Below are positions 23,485-33,942 of a stretch of DNA of 64,000 nt, one piece after another. Within the stretch, counting starts at the first letter, position 1; each line of letters opens with the position of its first letter. The notes under the pieces are model-generated. The model searched no databases and was not told the origin of the DNA. It worked only from the letters and a program-made list of their open reading frames with translations. This DNA is from Nematostella vectensis. Taxonomy: Eukaryota; Cnidaria; Anthozoa; Actiniaria; Edwardsiidae. A program made the position numbers and the translations under genes. The stretch lies in contig NC_064044.1 of NCBI RefSeq assembly GCF_932526225.1, positions 11,608,084 through 11,672,083 of the forward strand. Direction: 5' to 3'.

Positions 23485-24706
23485 CTAGGGATTGGGACGG
23501 ATGGAATCACGCGCTTACAGAAAAAAAAACAAAAACATAAAACCGGGGGGAGAGGGGGGGAGGATGTACATATAAGAAATGTAAGGGGATTTTATGTTTG
23601 GGTGAAAACAATATTTATCGTGTGTATAACATAAAATAATGAAGACAAGACTGTCTTCCTGCCCCCTGTGTAGCGGCAGGAAGCCTCGTCCCTAATCTAT
23701 TCGGTGGGCCTGTCACGCTATACATGGTCATGACGTCACTGGCATTTTTACTGCCGTATTAGAAAGAGTGAGTGCGCGCGCGAAGCATCATGGAGCTGAC
23801 AGCAAGGGAGTAGCCTGGAAACGAAGCTAGGGGCAGGAGTGAATATTAGAAATCATGAAACCACTGTTTTCACAGAGAGCACATCGAAGATGCGGCTGTT
23901 GTAAGGATAATAGGGGTCTGGGTGAATGAGAGCAATCTAAAGGACGGACCATTCAATATTTGACGGGGAGAAAAGCATTTATCCTCCTTGATTTTTGTCT
24001 GACATTTTTTCTGCTCGATTTATTTCACGAAGGATGCGGCGATTCTGCCACTTTTTGCTTTTTCGATTATTTTTAAGGACCTGAGCCTTTCTTGAGTAAA
24101 ACATCAAATGGTCCGTCCGGAAATTAATACTAGAAACAGGCCCGTACCCAGGGAGTGCAAGGGGTTCGGTCCCCCCCCCCCCCCTTCCTCCCCACCACCA
24201 CCATCACAACAGACGAAATTCCACTTTCGGTGCTCAATAGACGTGCTATTTGTAGACAAAACTATAAATCATAAGCTAGGTCTTTCTGGTATATCATCAA
24301 TCCATAAGTCAGATCTTTTTGTAGCCAAATCCGACAATAAATGTCCCTTGGAGATACTGCTAAGGCGAATTTTGTTTAATCGGAGGTTGTTAGATTTTTA
24401 TCAGAAAACTCACCGTCCCCCGCGTCTCCTCAGAAAAATTAGGACAAGATCCTTTACTTATATCTTTGCGTGCAAAAATACGGTAATTCATCGCGAGTTA
24501 GTGGCTAATCTGCCCATGCAACCCTTATTCAGGGCTGTAGCCAGAGATGAACCATACAATATAATCAGTGAAAAAAGGATTTAAATGTAAAATGTCTAAA
24601 AATATGGCGATATAGAAAAACACTGAAAATGCGATAAAGAGGTGCATGCCGGACAGGCTGTGTGGGTGTTTTGGGGGCGGTCTTCCTGTGGAGTTACATA
24701 ATAAAG
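23485..24706. other. intergenic; no gene supported
   Basis: Follows the PAN-FReD stop. It contains poly-G and poly-C tracts and at 24137 the motif GGCCCGTACCCAGG, related to the GCCCGTAGCCAGG-ended MITE family. The open frame 24108-24584 begins inside that repeat-like part and shows no domain. Confidence 0.45.
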
Positions 24707-25048
24707 ATGTCGGAAGAGCATCCCATTCTTCACGATCAAGAATTTCCCTGCCCATTTCAAGGTAAACGCACTTGATTCTTGTCTAGTCTAGATTAGGCGC
24801 TTTACTTTAAGTCTAGATTAGATATTTAGAATCTAAAGACATTAAATCTCGTGAAGAAAACCTAGTAGAATTTTGTTGTATATTACATAGCTCAAGGGAG
24901 AAAAACACCACATGAAATACAAGCTACATGCAAATTTTCGAACCCACCATGGATGTATTTTATCGTCTCCAGGGCTTTCAGATGCCCCAGATAAAGACGT
25001 AGTTCAAATTCAGACATCGAAATTACAGATGTGCTGGGATGAGTTCAA
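24707..25048 (+). CDS. first two exons of a small unrecognised gene
   Basis: Exon 1 is 24707..24761 (MSEEHPILHDQEFPCPFQ, donor CAAG|GTAAAC). Exon 2 is 24973..25048 (acceptor GTCTCCAG; reads LSDAPDKDVVQIQTSKLQMC then WDEF, donor TTCAA|GTAAGC). The phases join cleanly (1 then 2). The sequence is acidic and soluble-looking, without a signal peptide. I do not recognise the family. A probable terminal exon is at 27585..27637, but its phase needs at least one more exon that I could not place. Confidence 0.55.
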
Positions 25049-25463
25049 GTAAGCTATTATTCTTCTCACACAGTCTCACGGCGAGTGTAGAAATAAAACT
25101 AGTCTTCCTAACAGCCTTTTTTGGACTCGTCGCCTTATACCTAGCGTGAAGAGTAAAAAACAGCTGCGAGGGAGACTATATAAACCCGGCCTGTAAAATA
25201 TATAGAACCTATATTCGTTTTTAATTGATACCAATCGATTGTTATATTTCCAATATCCCCCAAAGCAAATTACACTATAAGTTTTCCTACATTTGCCGGG
25301 TCTGGGCTTCCTTTGGTCTATTCATGTTATAGCCGTAACTCCATGCCGTAACTCCATGTCACCATGTGATGGGAGGGGAGGTATTACCCTGGCCATTTTG
25401 CTTGTTATATTGTTATGAAAAAAATGTGAAAAACTGATGGTCTTTTCAGTATTTTGATTCTAA

Positions 25464-25738
25464 GGGGCGGATAAAGGGGGATGTGGATTGGGTGGATATC
25501 CACCCCCCATTTTTTGTAAAAAAAAAAAAAAATGATAAATCACTTTGTTCAAAGAAAATAAATGTCTGATGGACGAGAGGTACTGTCCATGTGCCTTTGC
25601 CTGCTTGACTTTGCTGATGCGAAAAAAAAAAAAAAAATTTAGCATGAAGTATTGTTAGATCTATGTGACCTACCAAGAACCACTGGATCAGTTATAAGCC
25701 GGCCATTATCCATCCCCATTTTGAACCTGGATCCGCCG
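25464..25738. mobile_element. probable MITE with GGGCGGATNNAGG-like ends
   Basis: GGGGCGGATAAAGGGGG at the left is loosely mirrored by TGAACCTGGATCCGCCGC at the right, with poly-A runs inside. The pairing is imperfect, so the limits are approximate. Confidence 0.4.
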
Positions 25739-27185
25739 CTGATTCTGCTTAGTTTGTAGGATCTGACACTTAAACACACAATACAGTCAGAAACCAGATT
25801 TTTGGATCTTCATAAACGCTTCTTAAAATATAACAAAATACCCCTGATAAACCCTAATATTAGCAAAGTGTGGGTGGCTTAAATCTGAAAATGGCCCTTG
25901 GACACCCTTGGGGGACAAATTCTTTAATAACAAGAATTAACTTGTCTTAAAACCAGACTTCTGATTCTTGCAAAATTTTACTCTAATAATTTCTTTTATG
26001 TCCCTTTTTATTTAGCATTATTTCATTGTCTTGTGATAGTATTTGTACATTTTGGTACATTATGGTATTGACATTTTTTAAAGAGTTTCATCCACAGCAA
26101 ATTTAGGGCTGGGGGTAGGGTGGTGGGGCTTAAATACCAAATACTGATATTGCATGTATCACTCTTTGTTGTAGGTGATATGCACAGTACATTGTGCCCA
26201 TTTTGTTGGTAAATGCAGTTGTTGTGCTGTTGCTAGTTCTACTGTTATAATGAGCTACAAGAGATGATAATGGCACAACCATGAAATGCAGACCCATGAA
26301 ATGTCCATGGCAAGACTTCACCAGGGAGGAAAAGATGTGAGTGAACAAAAGATTTTTGGGCTCATATGTACAGACCAGCCCCAGTTTCAAGTAGCAATAA
26401 AGTGTGGTATGCCATAAACATTTTTCAGGAGCGTAGCCAGGGGGGTGATTGCCCCCCCCCCTTTTAGCAACCAAAAATGCAGTAAATGTATGAGACATTA
26501 TCTAAAATACAGGATAAAATGCCTTGAAAGTCCTTTTTTGGCCCCCTCCTGTTAAAAATCGCTGATATTAACTAATTATTATGTTCAGGCCCATCGAAAG
26601 GTGATGTTAGCATAGTTTCAAATAAACTGCCTATGCACTTGGCTAGCAACCAAAGAGAAGTTAGGAAAAGATAGATTACCCAAGATGAACAAAAAATTAC
26701 AAAATAGATACAAGGTAAAACCGCCAACCACCCACACCTTCCTGTTGCACTCACACCATGTGTACCCCCCTGTGTATGCTCTGCCTGCCTTTGTCAAGAT
26801 AAAAAAGTTGTCAATTTATGTTTTTTTTTAAAGAGAGATGTGTAGAGCTGTATAGCTCTAAAAGTCTTAAAGAGTTTCGGTCAGCCATCAACCTGTTATT
26901 TGCCAAGTTTCAACACATAATTTGTAATGTTGAATGAAAACAACAAAGATGTGGCTGATTATGGCTCTTTAAGTTGTATTTTACCTTTATGCTATACAAC
27001 ACGTATCCCAAATAATATGACAAGTCTGTCACAAACTGAGTTGTTCAGCTGGCATTCTTTGATGTAGTGGTTTGGGATTCAGTGCATAATAGAAACATAT
27101 ACAGATGGCTTGATATACAACATGGTATAACTAAACAGACTACAAACAAGCTGTATAGAAAAAACTAGATGGTCTGTGTAGGCGT

Positions 27186-27477
27186 GTTGTAGACAAAGTT
27201 ATAAATCAACACAAGATTGAAAAGGTATGCTGAACGCCTCTGTGAAACAGAGTAGTTGCGCTGGGACAAGATGGACAAGATTCTTGACCAATCGCCTTAT
27301 TTACTGGAAGCTGTCGCAATATTTTCAATTGAATTTGGTAAATAGAGCCTGGTTTTTTTATATATGCACATGAGCTCACCTCTACGATATGTTTATAGTT
27401 AGCGCAACTACTTTGATTCACAGAGGCGTTCAACATACCTTTTTAACCTTCTGTTGATTTATACTTCAATATACAAC
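27186..27477. mobile_element. MITE with ~80-bp imperfect inverted repeats
   Basis: TATGCTGAACGCCTCTGTGA and AGTAGTTGCGCT at the left are mirrored by AGCGCAACTACT and CACAGAGGCGTTCAACATA at the right; the pairing continues outward to GTTGTAGA and ATACAAC. No coding content. Confidence 0.82.
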
Positions 27478-27584
27478 ATGTTCGTAGGTTGGTTGTAGGT
27501 TGAGAGGGGGAGGGATCATTTTTAAGGCCTCAGTAAAATTTCATATAGATTCCGTAGTCAATAGAAGCTGCATTTTCTTCTCAG

Positions 27585-27637
27585 CTGCAAAGGATATTCT
27601 GAAGTTTCACTCTCTAGAGATTCGTCAAGAACTTTAA
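27585..27637 (+). CDS. probable terminal exon of the small gene
   Basis: After a good acceptor (CATTTTCTTCTCAG) the frame reads AAKDILKFHSLEIRQEL and stops; AATAAA overlaps the stop. The amphipathic helix-like end and the polyadenylation signal support a true 3' exon. The link to the exons at 24707-25048 is by position only: this exon needs a phase-1 donor, while exon 2 ends in phase 2. Confidence 0.4.
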
Positions 27638-27844
27638 TAAAATTTCATAATAAGCAGACAGGGGGAAGTACAGTGGTCTAAGAATATGCTAAAATTATTC
27701 TAAGAAATTCTGTGCTTGGCACTAGGTATGTCATACTGAGGTGCTAAATAGAATGATCACGGAAGAGCTATAAATATTAATGAGCGTTTGTTTAATATCA
27801 TTTTAAAGGGTTCCATGAGCTGTAATCGTGTGCTATATTTTGTA

Positions 27845-28062
27845 TACAGTCGATTGACAAAAGGTTGTCGTGAACCGGCTTTGCGAGTACGCGACAAGCA
27901 CACTTGTAAGCATAGGTTGAAAAGATTGAAATCGATTGAAAAGAGCATAAAAGAGCAGAGGAACTCACATCTACGGTTTTGAAATCGATTAAAAGTCGAT
28001 TGAAAAGAACTTGAGCGCAGAGGAACTCACATCTACGGTTTTGAAATCGATTAAAAGTCGAT
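27845..28062. repeat. partial mariner-type MITE end followed by a 61-bp tandem duplication
   Basis: TACAGTCGATTGACAAAA at 27846 matches the end of the MITE at 55301-55500. The segment GAGGAACTCACATCTACGG plus TTTTGAAATCGATTAAAAG then occurs twice (27957 and 28018). Confidence 0.65.
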
Positions 28063-28242
28063 TCTGAATAAAGTTTGAATCATCTCTTAGCAGATTCCAT
28101 TGTTATTGATTTAGCGCGCGTGTTTATGCATCTTTAGCCTGCCAATGCCGGTGCTGTCTGGCGCTCTCTCATTGTTAAACGAACAATTTAATTGCGTCTC
28201 GCCTAGGAACTGCCTTCCGTGGCATGAGCTTGTTAGTCCATG

Positions 28243-28475
28243 GCAGGCCCGTAGCCAGGATTATGAGCGGGGTGGTTCGTTTTTCCATTTGAGAGGACCA
28301 AAATTCCGGTATACCCCTCTCCTCGCCTTATAACATTAGGCAATCAATCTTGTATTTTTTTATACATTTAAAAAAAATGTTAATAATATGGTGCTTTTTA
28401 ACTTATAGCGATAATAATAAAGATAACTATAAAAAGATTTTCTCGTCCGGACCCCCTAAACCCCCCTGGCTACAT
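28243..28475. mobile_element. MITE with GCCCGTAGCCAGG ends
   Basis: GGCCCGTAGCCAGGATTA at the left pairs with CCCCTGGCTAC at the right. Related ends occur at 24137, 26434 and 47110-47265. It lies just downstream of the pentraxin-like gene (minus strand). Confidence 0.6.
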
Positions 28476-28569
28476 GGCAAAAAATGCAAAAAATTGCAAG
28501 GTGCAATAGGATAGAACGATCCTAAGAATAAAATCAAAGGACCAAGAAGGAGTCAGTTCCCCCCAAGCA

Positions 28570-31500
28570 TTATTCGCATTTTCTCGGGCATTCTATCTTA
28601 ATATCTCCCTGGCTCGCCTCGTCAGTCGGGTACAAATCCACCCATTTCACAGCATCCCCCTCCAGCAAGACGCACCAGGACGAGGCGAGGAGGGCTATCT
28701 CGCTCTCGCTCAGCACACGTGACCAGATATTCGCGCCGACAGTGCTTCCAAGAAAGGCTTGAGTCGAATCAAAGCCCCCACCGTAGCTATCCTGTTCTTG
28801 CCCGACCATCAAGTACGCGTCCATGAGTGGTTGGCCGGAATAGATACCCTCGTCCGAAATGGCTCCGTCTACGTAGAGCTTGTAGTTGCCTGCTGCTATT
28901 GTCCACGTGACAGCCACGTGGTGCCATCGCCCATCGCGCAAGTCCACGGATACAAGGTTACTGAGAGAAGATAGCGCAAAGCTACGTTTTACGGCCACAG
29001 AAAGATTTTAGACCAGGTGTTTGGCCAGATTTTGCTGATGGGGGAAGGGGTGCAGACCAAGTTGAGGTGATCGGGGGGGGGGGGGGGGGGAGGGAGGGTG
29101 GTCAGGTGTGAATACAGCTAAATGTTTTTTTTTTGGGGGGAGGGGGGATTTGTAGGTGTGTGTAGACGAATATATGGAAGTGCTATAACATTTCGCGATT
29201 TTGAGAAATGACGTGTAAATGCAGAACTGTAGAGCCCATACCGCTCATTTACTTATCCTTTATTAAAAAAATAGCATATCAAACATATTCCCCAAGGATA
29301 GTGTCATTCGTTTGCATTGCCTTATATGGTCATTGATGCCCATATTTAGAAGAGCTAAAGTTTTTCCGCTCCCTGATCTCCAGAAAATATGGTGAAAAAT
29401 GCTGATTCCTGTCAATTTGAGACTCGTGGCAAGAATTTGTCCAAAAAAAAACTGACAGCTTGGTCAAATTTTTATCTCACTAATCTTGAAAAGCCCTTAG
29501 ACCCAGGCCTCCCAGAGATTGACCGAGCGGGTTTGAAGGTCACCCAAATATTGATATGGGGGAAGGAGGGCACGTGTTCTCAGTGTCCCACCCCTCCTAA
29601 TTGATGGTTTATAAAACTCTTAATGGTATTTTCTAAATTCATTAATTAATTCAGCGATTTCTCACATATAATCTCATAAATTCTGAAAACAACCTCAGCG
29701 CCCACCCGAAGTGGCTGTTGGGAAGAGTTGACCCTTTGAATAGCCTTTCACGTTTGACACACCCAAACAAAACATCTAAGCAACAACAACAAAAAAACAG
29801 TATTTGATTTTAAAAAATACCTCCATTTGCCATTCATCGCAGTCGTGACACCGGAAGTAAACCCCACCACGAAGCCATCAGAGTGCCCATTAGCGGTTGA
29901 AAGATGGAAAATGGTCTGAAGCCTGCTTTTATCGCTAGGCATAGTTTTGATCCAAGCGGCGGCTGTAATGGCATCGGTGAGATTCACTGTGTGGTACTTC
30001 AGCGCACTCAAATGGAGGCTACTTGAGAAATGGGCAACAAAGTTTCCTGTAAAGAGAACACGTCAGAGGCCATAAGCAAATGACATAAGCGAAAACGATG
30101 TCGAAGAGAGACTCTACTCATTACACGGCTACGTGAACTGTATTAAGAAAAAAACTGAAAGAAAGTTCTTTTTGCAGGGTAAGGAATTTCCCTTTTAGCA
30201 GAGGCCTCTTTTCTCTGTATTTCGCTAGGCTGGTGCGAAGAAGAGTAAAGCAGTCTCTGCTAGCAGAGAAGGTACGGGATACACACTTACTGACTTAAAA
30301 ACTGCTAAACTAGCAATTTAGTCAAATGAAAAAGCCCGCCCGTACCCGATCTAAGCCCGCTCTCATTTAGACTCAATTTACTTTCAAACGCGCAAAGGCT
30401 AACTAGTTTTACTGGCTCCGAGCACAGTCAATTATGGGATAATTTGACTTCAAAATGATTTCACTTTCGAACGTTGCGCTTATAGTGACCGCCGCCTGGT
30501 AAACTGGGTAACTCGACCCCAGCGGTGCTCTTTCCCCTTCCCGCAATGCGCTTTTTACAACAGGCCATCCCCTCAATTCATCAGTCAAATTCTCGTAGAA
30601 ACTTCCAATAGACACAGTGTAATATTTGGAAATATTTTTTTAATTTTCCGTAAAATCATCGGAGATTGTTACGTAATTGCCGCTTTTATCAGCCAAGAAT
30701 TGTGCATAACCCACACCTGATTTCCTAATTTACTTACTCTGGGAGCAAATCGCGCATCGATGTTCAGTGATGCCTCCATATCCCACGTGACAAAAGGTCC
30801 ACAGTGGGCATGAATTGCCAACACAGGTATCCTGAGAATCAATGGACATACAACAATTTAGTCAATAAGAGAGAGGGGAAAGACGACGAAGAAAAAAATG
30901 AAAAGGAGGAGTGACGAAGAGGAGATAGAATGGACGAAAAGAAAGGACTCATATCGATCAATGGCATTCGTTTTTTCTAAATGGTCTAAAAGAGCCTGGG
31001 GCTTTGGTCTTATTTCAAAATGGCGGCCTGCAAAATCGTAATCAACACAAGTTCCTGCATGTTTACGTGGAGATTCTCGACATAGTTCTAGGGTGACAAC
31101 ACAGGCTTACCAACCTCTCAGTCAGTCACCAGTCAATCCCAGTAATACAAGCTCAAATATTTCCACGATTGATCACCTCCTGTAATTGTCCTATAATTGT
31201 TTTATGTCTCAAATCCCTCAACTGCTCAAACGTTAGAAGTACCGCTTATTCTGAATAAATACACATCACAAAGCAATGACAGTTTATTGTGACCTTTATC
31301 TAGGATTTAAGACAATTATAGGACAACAACAGGTGATCAATCGTGAAAATATTCTAGCTTTACTGGGATTGACTGAGATGTTGGTACGCCTGTGGTGACA
31401 ATAAAGAGAAAACATGATTGAAGCGGACTTCCAAATATGGTATGTAATGTCCTAATAAGTAATTGGCCGAGCGAGCTAGAAAAACGACATTTTTTGAAAC

Positions 31501-33942
31501 AAGATTGATAATTATGGAAAAAAAAAAAAAAAAAACCTCGAACGCTCACCTCGATAGCCCGGTATATCCATCCAGTAGCATCCTTCAGGGCGTCAGAGTT
31601 AGTTTGATTGCTCGTGTCACTCAACTGGCACGTGAGAGTCTCGTGGTGGAAGTTATACGACACGCACTTCGGCTCAACGAAACACGCGACCTCGCACGCA
31701 CTTTTGTTTGCTACGGTCATGTTAGCGATCACGTGACCCTGGAGTGCTTTCTGGTCAGCGGAGTGTCGCCACTGGATAGTTCGACAAGCGTCTAAAGAAA
31801 GAAATCACGTGACAGTGATGTTTTGGCAATTGATTGATTAGTTTATAAAGATAAAAGAAATCAATGCCGTACACTACCAGATTTGGTTATATCGATCTAT
31901 CTACTTAATCATGCAAATATTCAAAATGGCCGCGCGGAGTTTGAAACCTGAAGTTATTTTGTTAGCGAGACGTCGCATTGCAGATCGTGAGCAAATCAAA
32001 AAAATCCCTACTCTATATCAAGTGTGGTATTTGATTTATGAGCTCTTGTGTTCGAAAGTAAAATATTGTTTAAGGTCTCGGTAAAGGTAAACGACGTGCC
32101 CGCGGAAAAAATGTTGTCGCGCCGCAATTTCCACTACATGTACAAACTATATATCAAATAAAAGATAAAATATTGAATTATCTCCTGCAAGTTTTATTTT
32201 TGCAATAGCTAATTCCGTGTTTAAGTTTTGAGGCCTCAAACTCCAAAGTACGGAGTTTAATCTAGAGCGTAATGCACCTTCGCGTTTTTGCGCATGAACT
32301 TGCACGTAATGGCATCTCAATGACAGATAGATGATCTACCAAAGTGTGTGAGGACTTTTTGTTATTTGATACTGTTAACAATGGAACTCTCATTTCTGGC
32401 GAAATTCGGACACGAAAAGTGCTATAAAAGCGATCTACAGTCGAAAATCGGACTTCCTCACACACTTTATGGCATGGCATAATTAAACCCGTGGCGAGGT
32501 TACGCCCGACAAGCTCAAGTTCTCGCCTCAAAATAATATGCTAGAAAAGTCAAAGATTTGGCGTAAATTCACAGTCAACAGGTCACGGGAAACAGCAAAG
32601 GCCCATTTTTAGCCGTCTTAGGAAAGCGATTTATGGTAAAAAATTTTCTGCAAAAAAGTTTAAGAACTATTGATACAGGTTTTGCAAAAAAAAAAAAAAC
32701 AAAAAAAAAAAAACACAAAAACAAACAGTGGTGGCAAATTTACCTTTACCAAGACCTTAAAAAAAACTTTCAAAATTGTCTGTACTTATTAGTCCAGCTT
32801 TCTTCCGAACAAAAATGCTTAATCATTCAAATTAATGATAGATAAAAGCATGAAACTTCATTATGACTACTCTCTTTAGTACTAATAATTTTAAACATGG
32901 AACCAGCGTCAACTAAGAACTTATATGGTGTTTTAAAAAATGCTTTAAATCTCCCAGCGAGGCTCTAGACCGAAATCGTTGGTATTAGGGCGCTTTTTTT
33001 CACCCGTGATTCCGGGATGAGAATGATTAGAATTAAAAAAGCGCGCGTTCGTTTATCCCGCGTTCCCATTCCGATATGGAATGAAGGCCATTCACCCATT
33101 ATATGCTACATATTGCTTTGAAAAAAGGCACAGTTATCAAATGCGGCTATTTTACTTGTTATCCAAACTGCTTATTTCCTGAGCAGTTGTTAAAGAGGTT
33201 AAATAAAGTACTAATAAAACTATGTTTTCTTTTTGTGGGCCTGTTTTCGATTTATCACTGTTGAATTTTAGTCTTCGACCCAGATCTTTAAAATACTAAA
33301 GACCAGGAATCAAGATGTTACAAATTCCCACGGGCACTCCTGAATAATAAAAGCTTCCGCAAGATCTGAAGATATCATGCTTCTTTACAAGAAACGTCAT
33401 GGCGTCTATCTTCAATAAAATGATATGGAAAGAGATAAGTGCAATCCTGATCTCCGAGCAACAATTATCCCTATTCCCTGGAAATACTATATATTAACTT
33501 GGGTTTGCCAACCCATCGTCAGTTTTCTTACTCGAATTGGCGTGAAGTAAAAATAATTCCTATTAGACTTGAAATGGATTTTATACAAGCTTCCACGTAA
33601 ACCGAAGAAGTGCATAGAAAACAATTTTATTTAAAGTTATCTTTGTGGAATGCTATATCCAACTTATAATATATTATATATACTTTGATTTTATATATAT
33701 ACTGCTAAGACAAGTTGGACCTTTGTGGAAAGTTATCTTTGTGGAATGCTATATCCAACTTATAATATATTATATATACTTTAATTATATATATAATGCT
33801 AAGACAGTTGGACCTTTCTATATCTTATGTATTATCGAAACTATTTTTATGGAATTAGTCAAGTCTTACCCGAGGCTAAGGTTGTGACGATGAATAAAAG
33901 AAAGACTACACTGCTGCACATCCAGGAGCCTCGAGGGTGCAT
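28570..33942 (-). CDS. secreted PAN/apple plus pentraxin/LamG-like protein
   Basis: Exons, 5' to 3' on the minus strand: 33942..33870, 31791..31550, 30831..30738, 30046..29821 and 28960..28570; phases agree throughout (341 aa plus stop). Exon 1 gives a signal peptide (MCSSVVFLLFIVTTLAS; an in-frame ATG lies 7 codons upstream). Exon 2 is a PAN/apple domain (ACRTIQW, CEVACFVEPKCVSYNF, GWIYRAIE). Exon 3 is a Cys-rich EGF-like piece (DTCVGNSCPLWTFCHVGYGG). Exons 4-5 are a pentraxin/LamG-like jelly-roll: ITAAAWIKT, GRWHHVAVTW, YKLYVDG and IWSRVLSESEIALLASSWC. The Cys of the classical pentraxin H-x-C-x-S/T-W signature is Ala here, so it is pentraxin-like but not canonical. A secreted or surface recognition role is inferred. 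Confidence 0.85.
30958..31520. repeat. dispersed repeat, family B, with an insertion
   Basis: GGTCTAAAAGAGCCTGGGGC, ACGTGGAGATTCTCGACATAG, then GATTGAAGCGG, ATATGGTATGTA and CCGAGCGAGCTAGAAAAACG recur in order at 62607-62915. Here the repeat is split by the foldback at 31093-31401. It lies in an intron of the pentraxin-like gene, ending about 30 bp before the exon at 31550. Confidence 0.75.
31093..31401. mobile_element. foldback MITE nested in family B repeat
   Basis: Arms of about 110 bp pair across the whole element: GTGACAACACAGGCTTACCA against TTGGTACGCCTGTGGTGAC, CAATCCCAGTAA against TTACTGGGATTG, and CACGATTGATCACCT against AGGTGATCAATCGTG. The related copy at 62.8 kb lacks it, so its limits are defined by an empty site. 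Confidence 0.85.
32986..33100. repeat. partial copy of the TTAGGGCGCG-type MITE
   Basis: ATTAGGGCGC, GAGAATGATTAGAATT and CGTTTATCCCGCGTTCCCATTCC match the reverse complement of 10860-10946; the other end is missing. Confidence 0.6.
33635..33815. repeat. tandem duplication of a ~93-bp AT-rich unit
   Basis: AGTTATCTTTGTGGAATGCT followed by ATATCCAACTTATAATATAT and GTTGGACCTTT occurs twice. It lies just 3' of the signal-peptide exon of the pentraxin-like gene, in its first intron. Confidence 0.85.

Noticed and set aside
24108-24584. 158-aa ORF beginning in a poly-C tract
   Set aside because: Starts inside a probable MITE end; no domain or splice support.
26200-26340. Possible middle exon of the small gene (donor AAAAGAT|GTGAGT)
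   Set aside because: The frames available either stop or end in phase 2, which does not fit the terminal exon needing phase 1.
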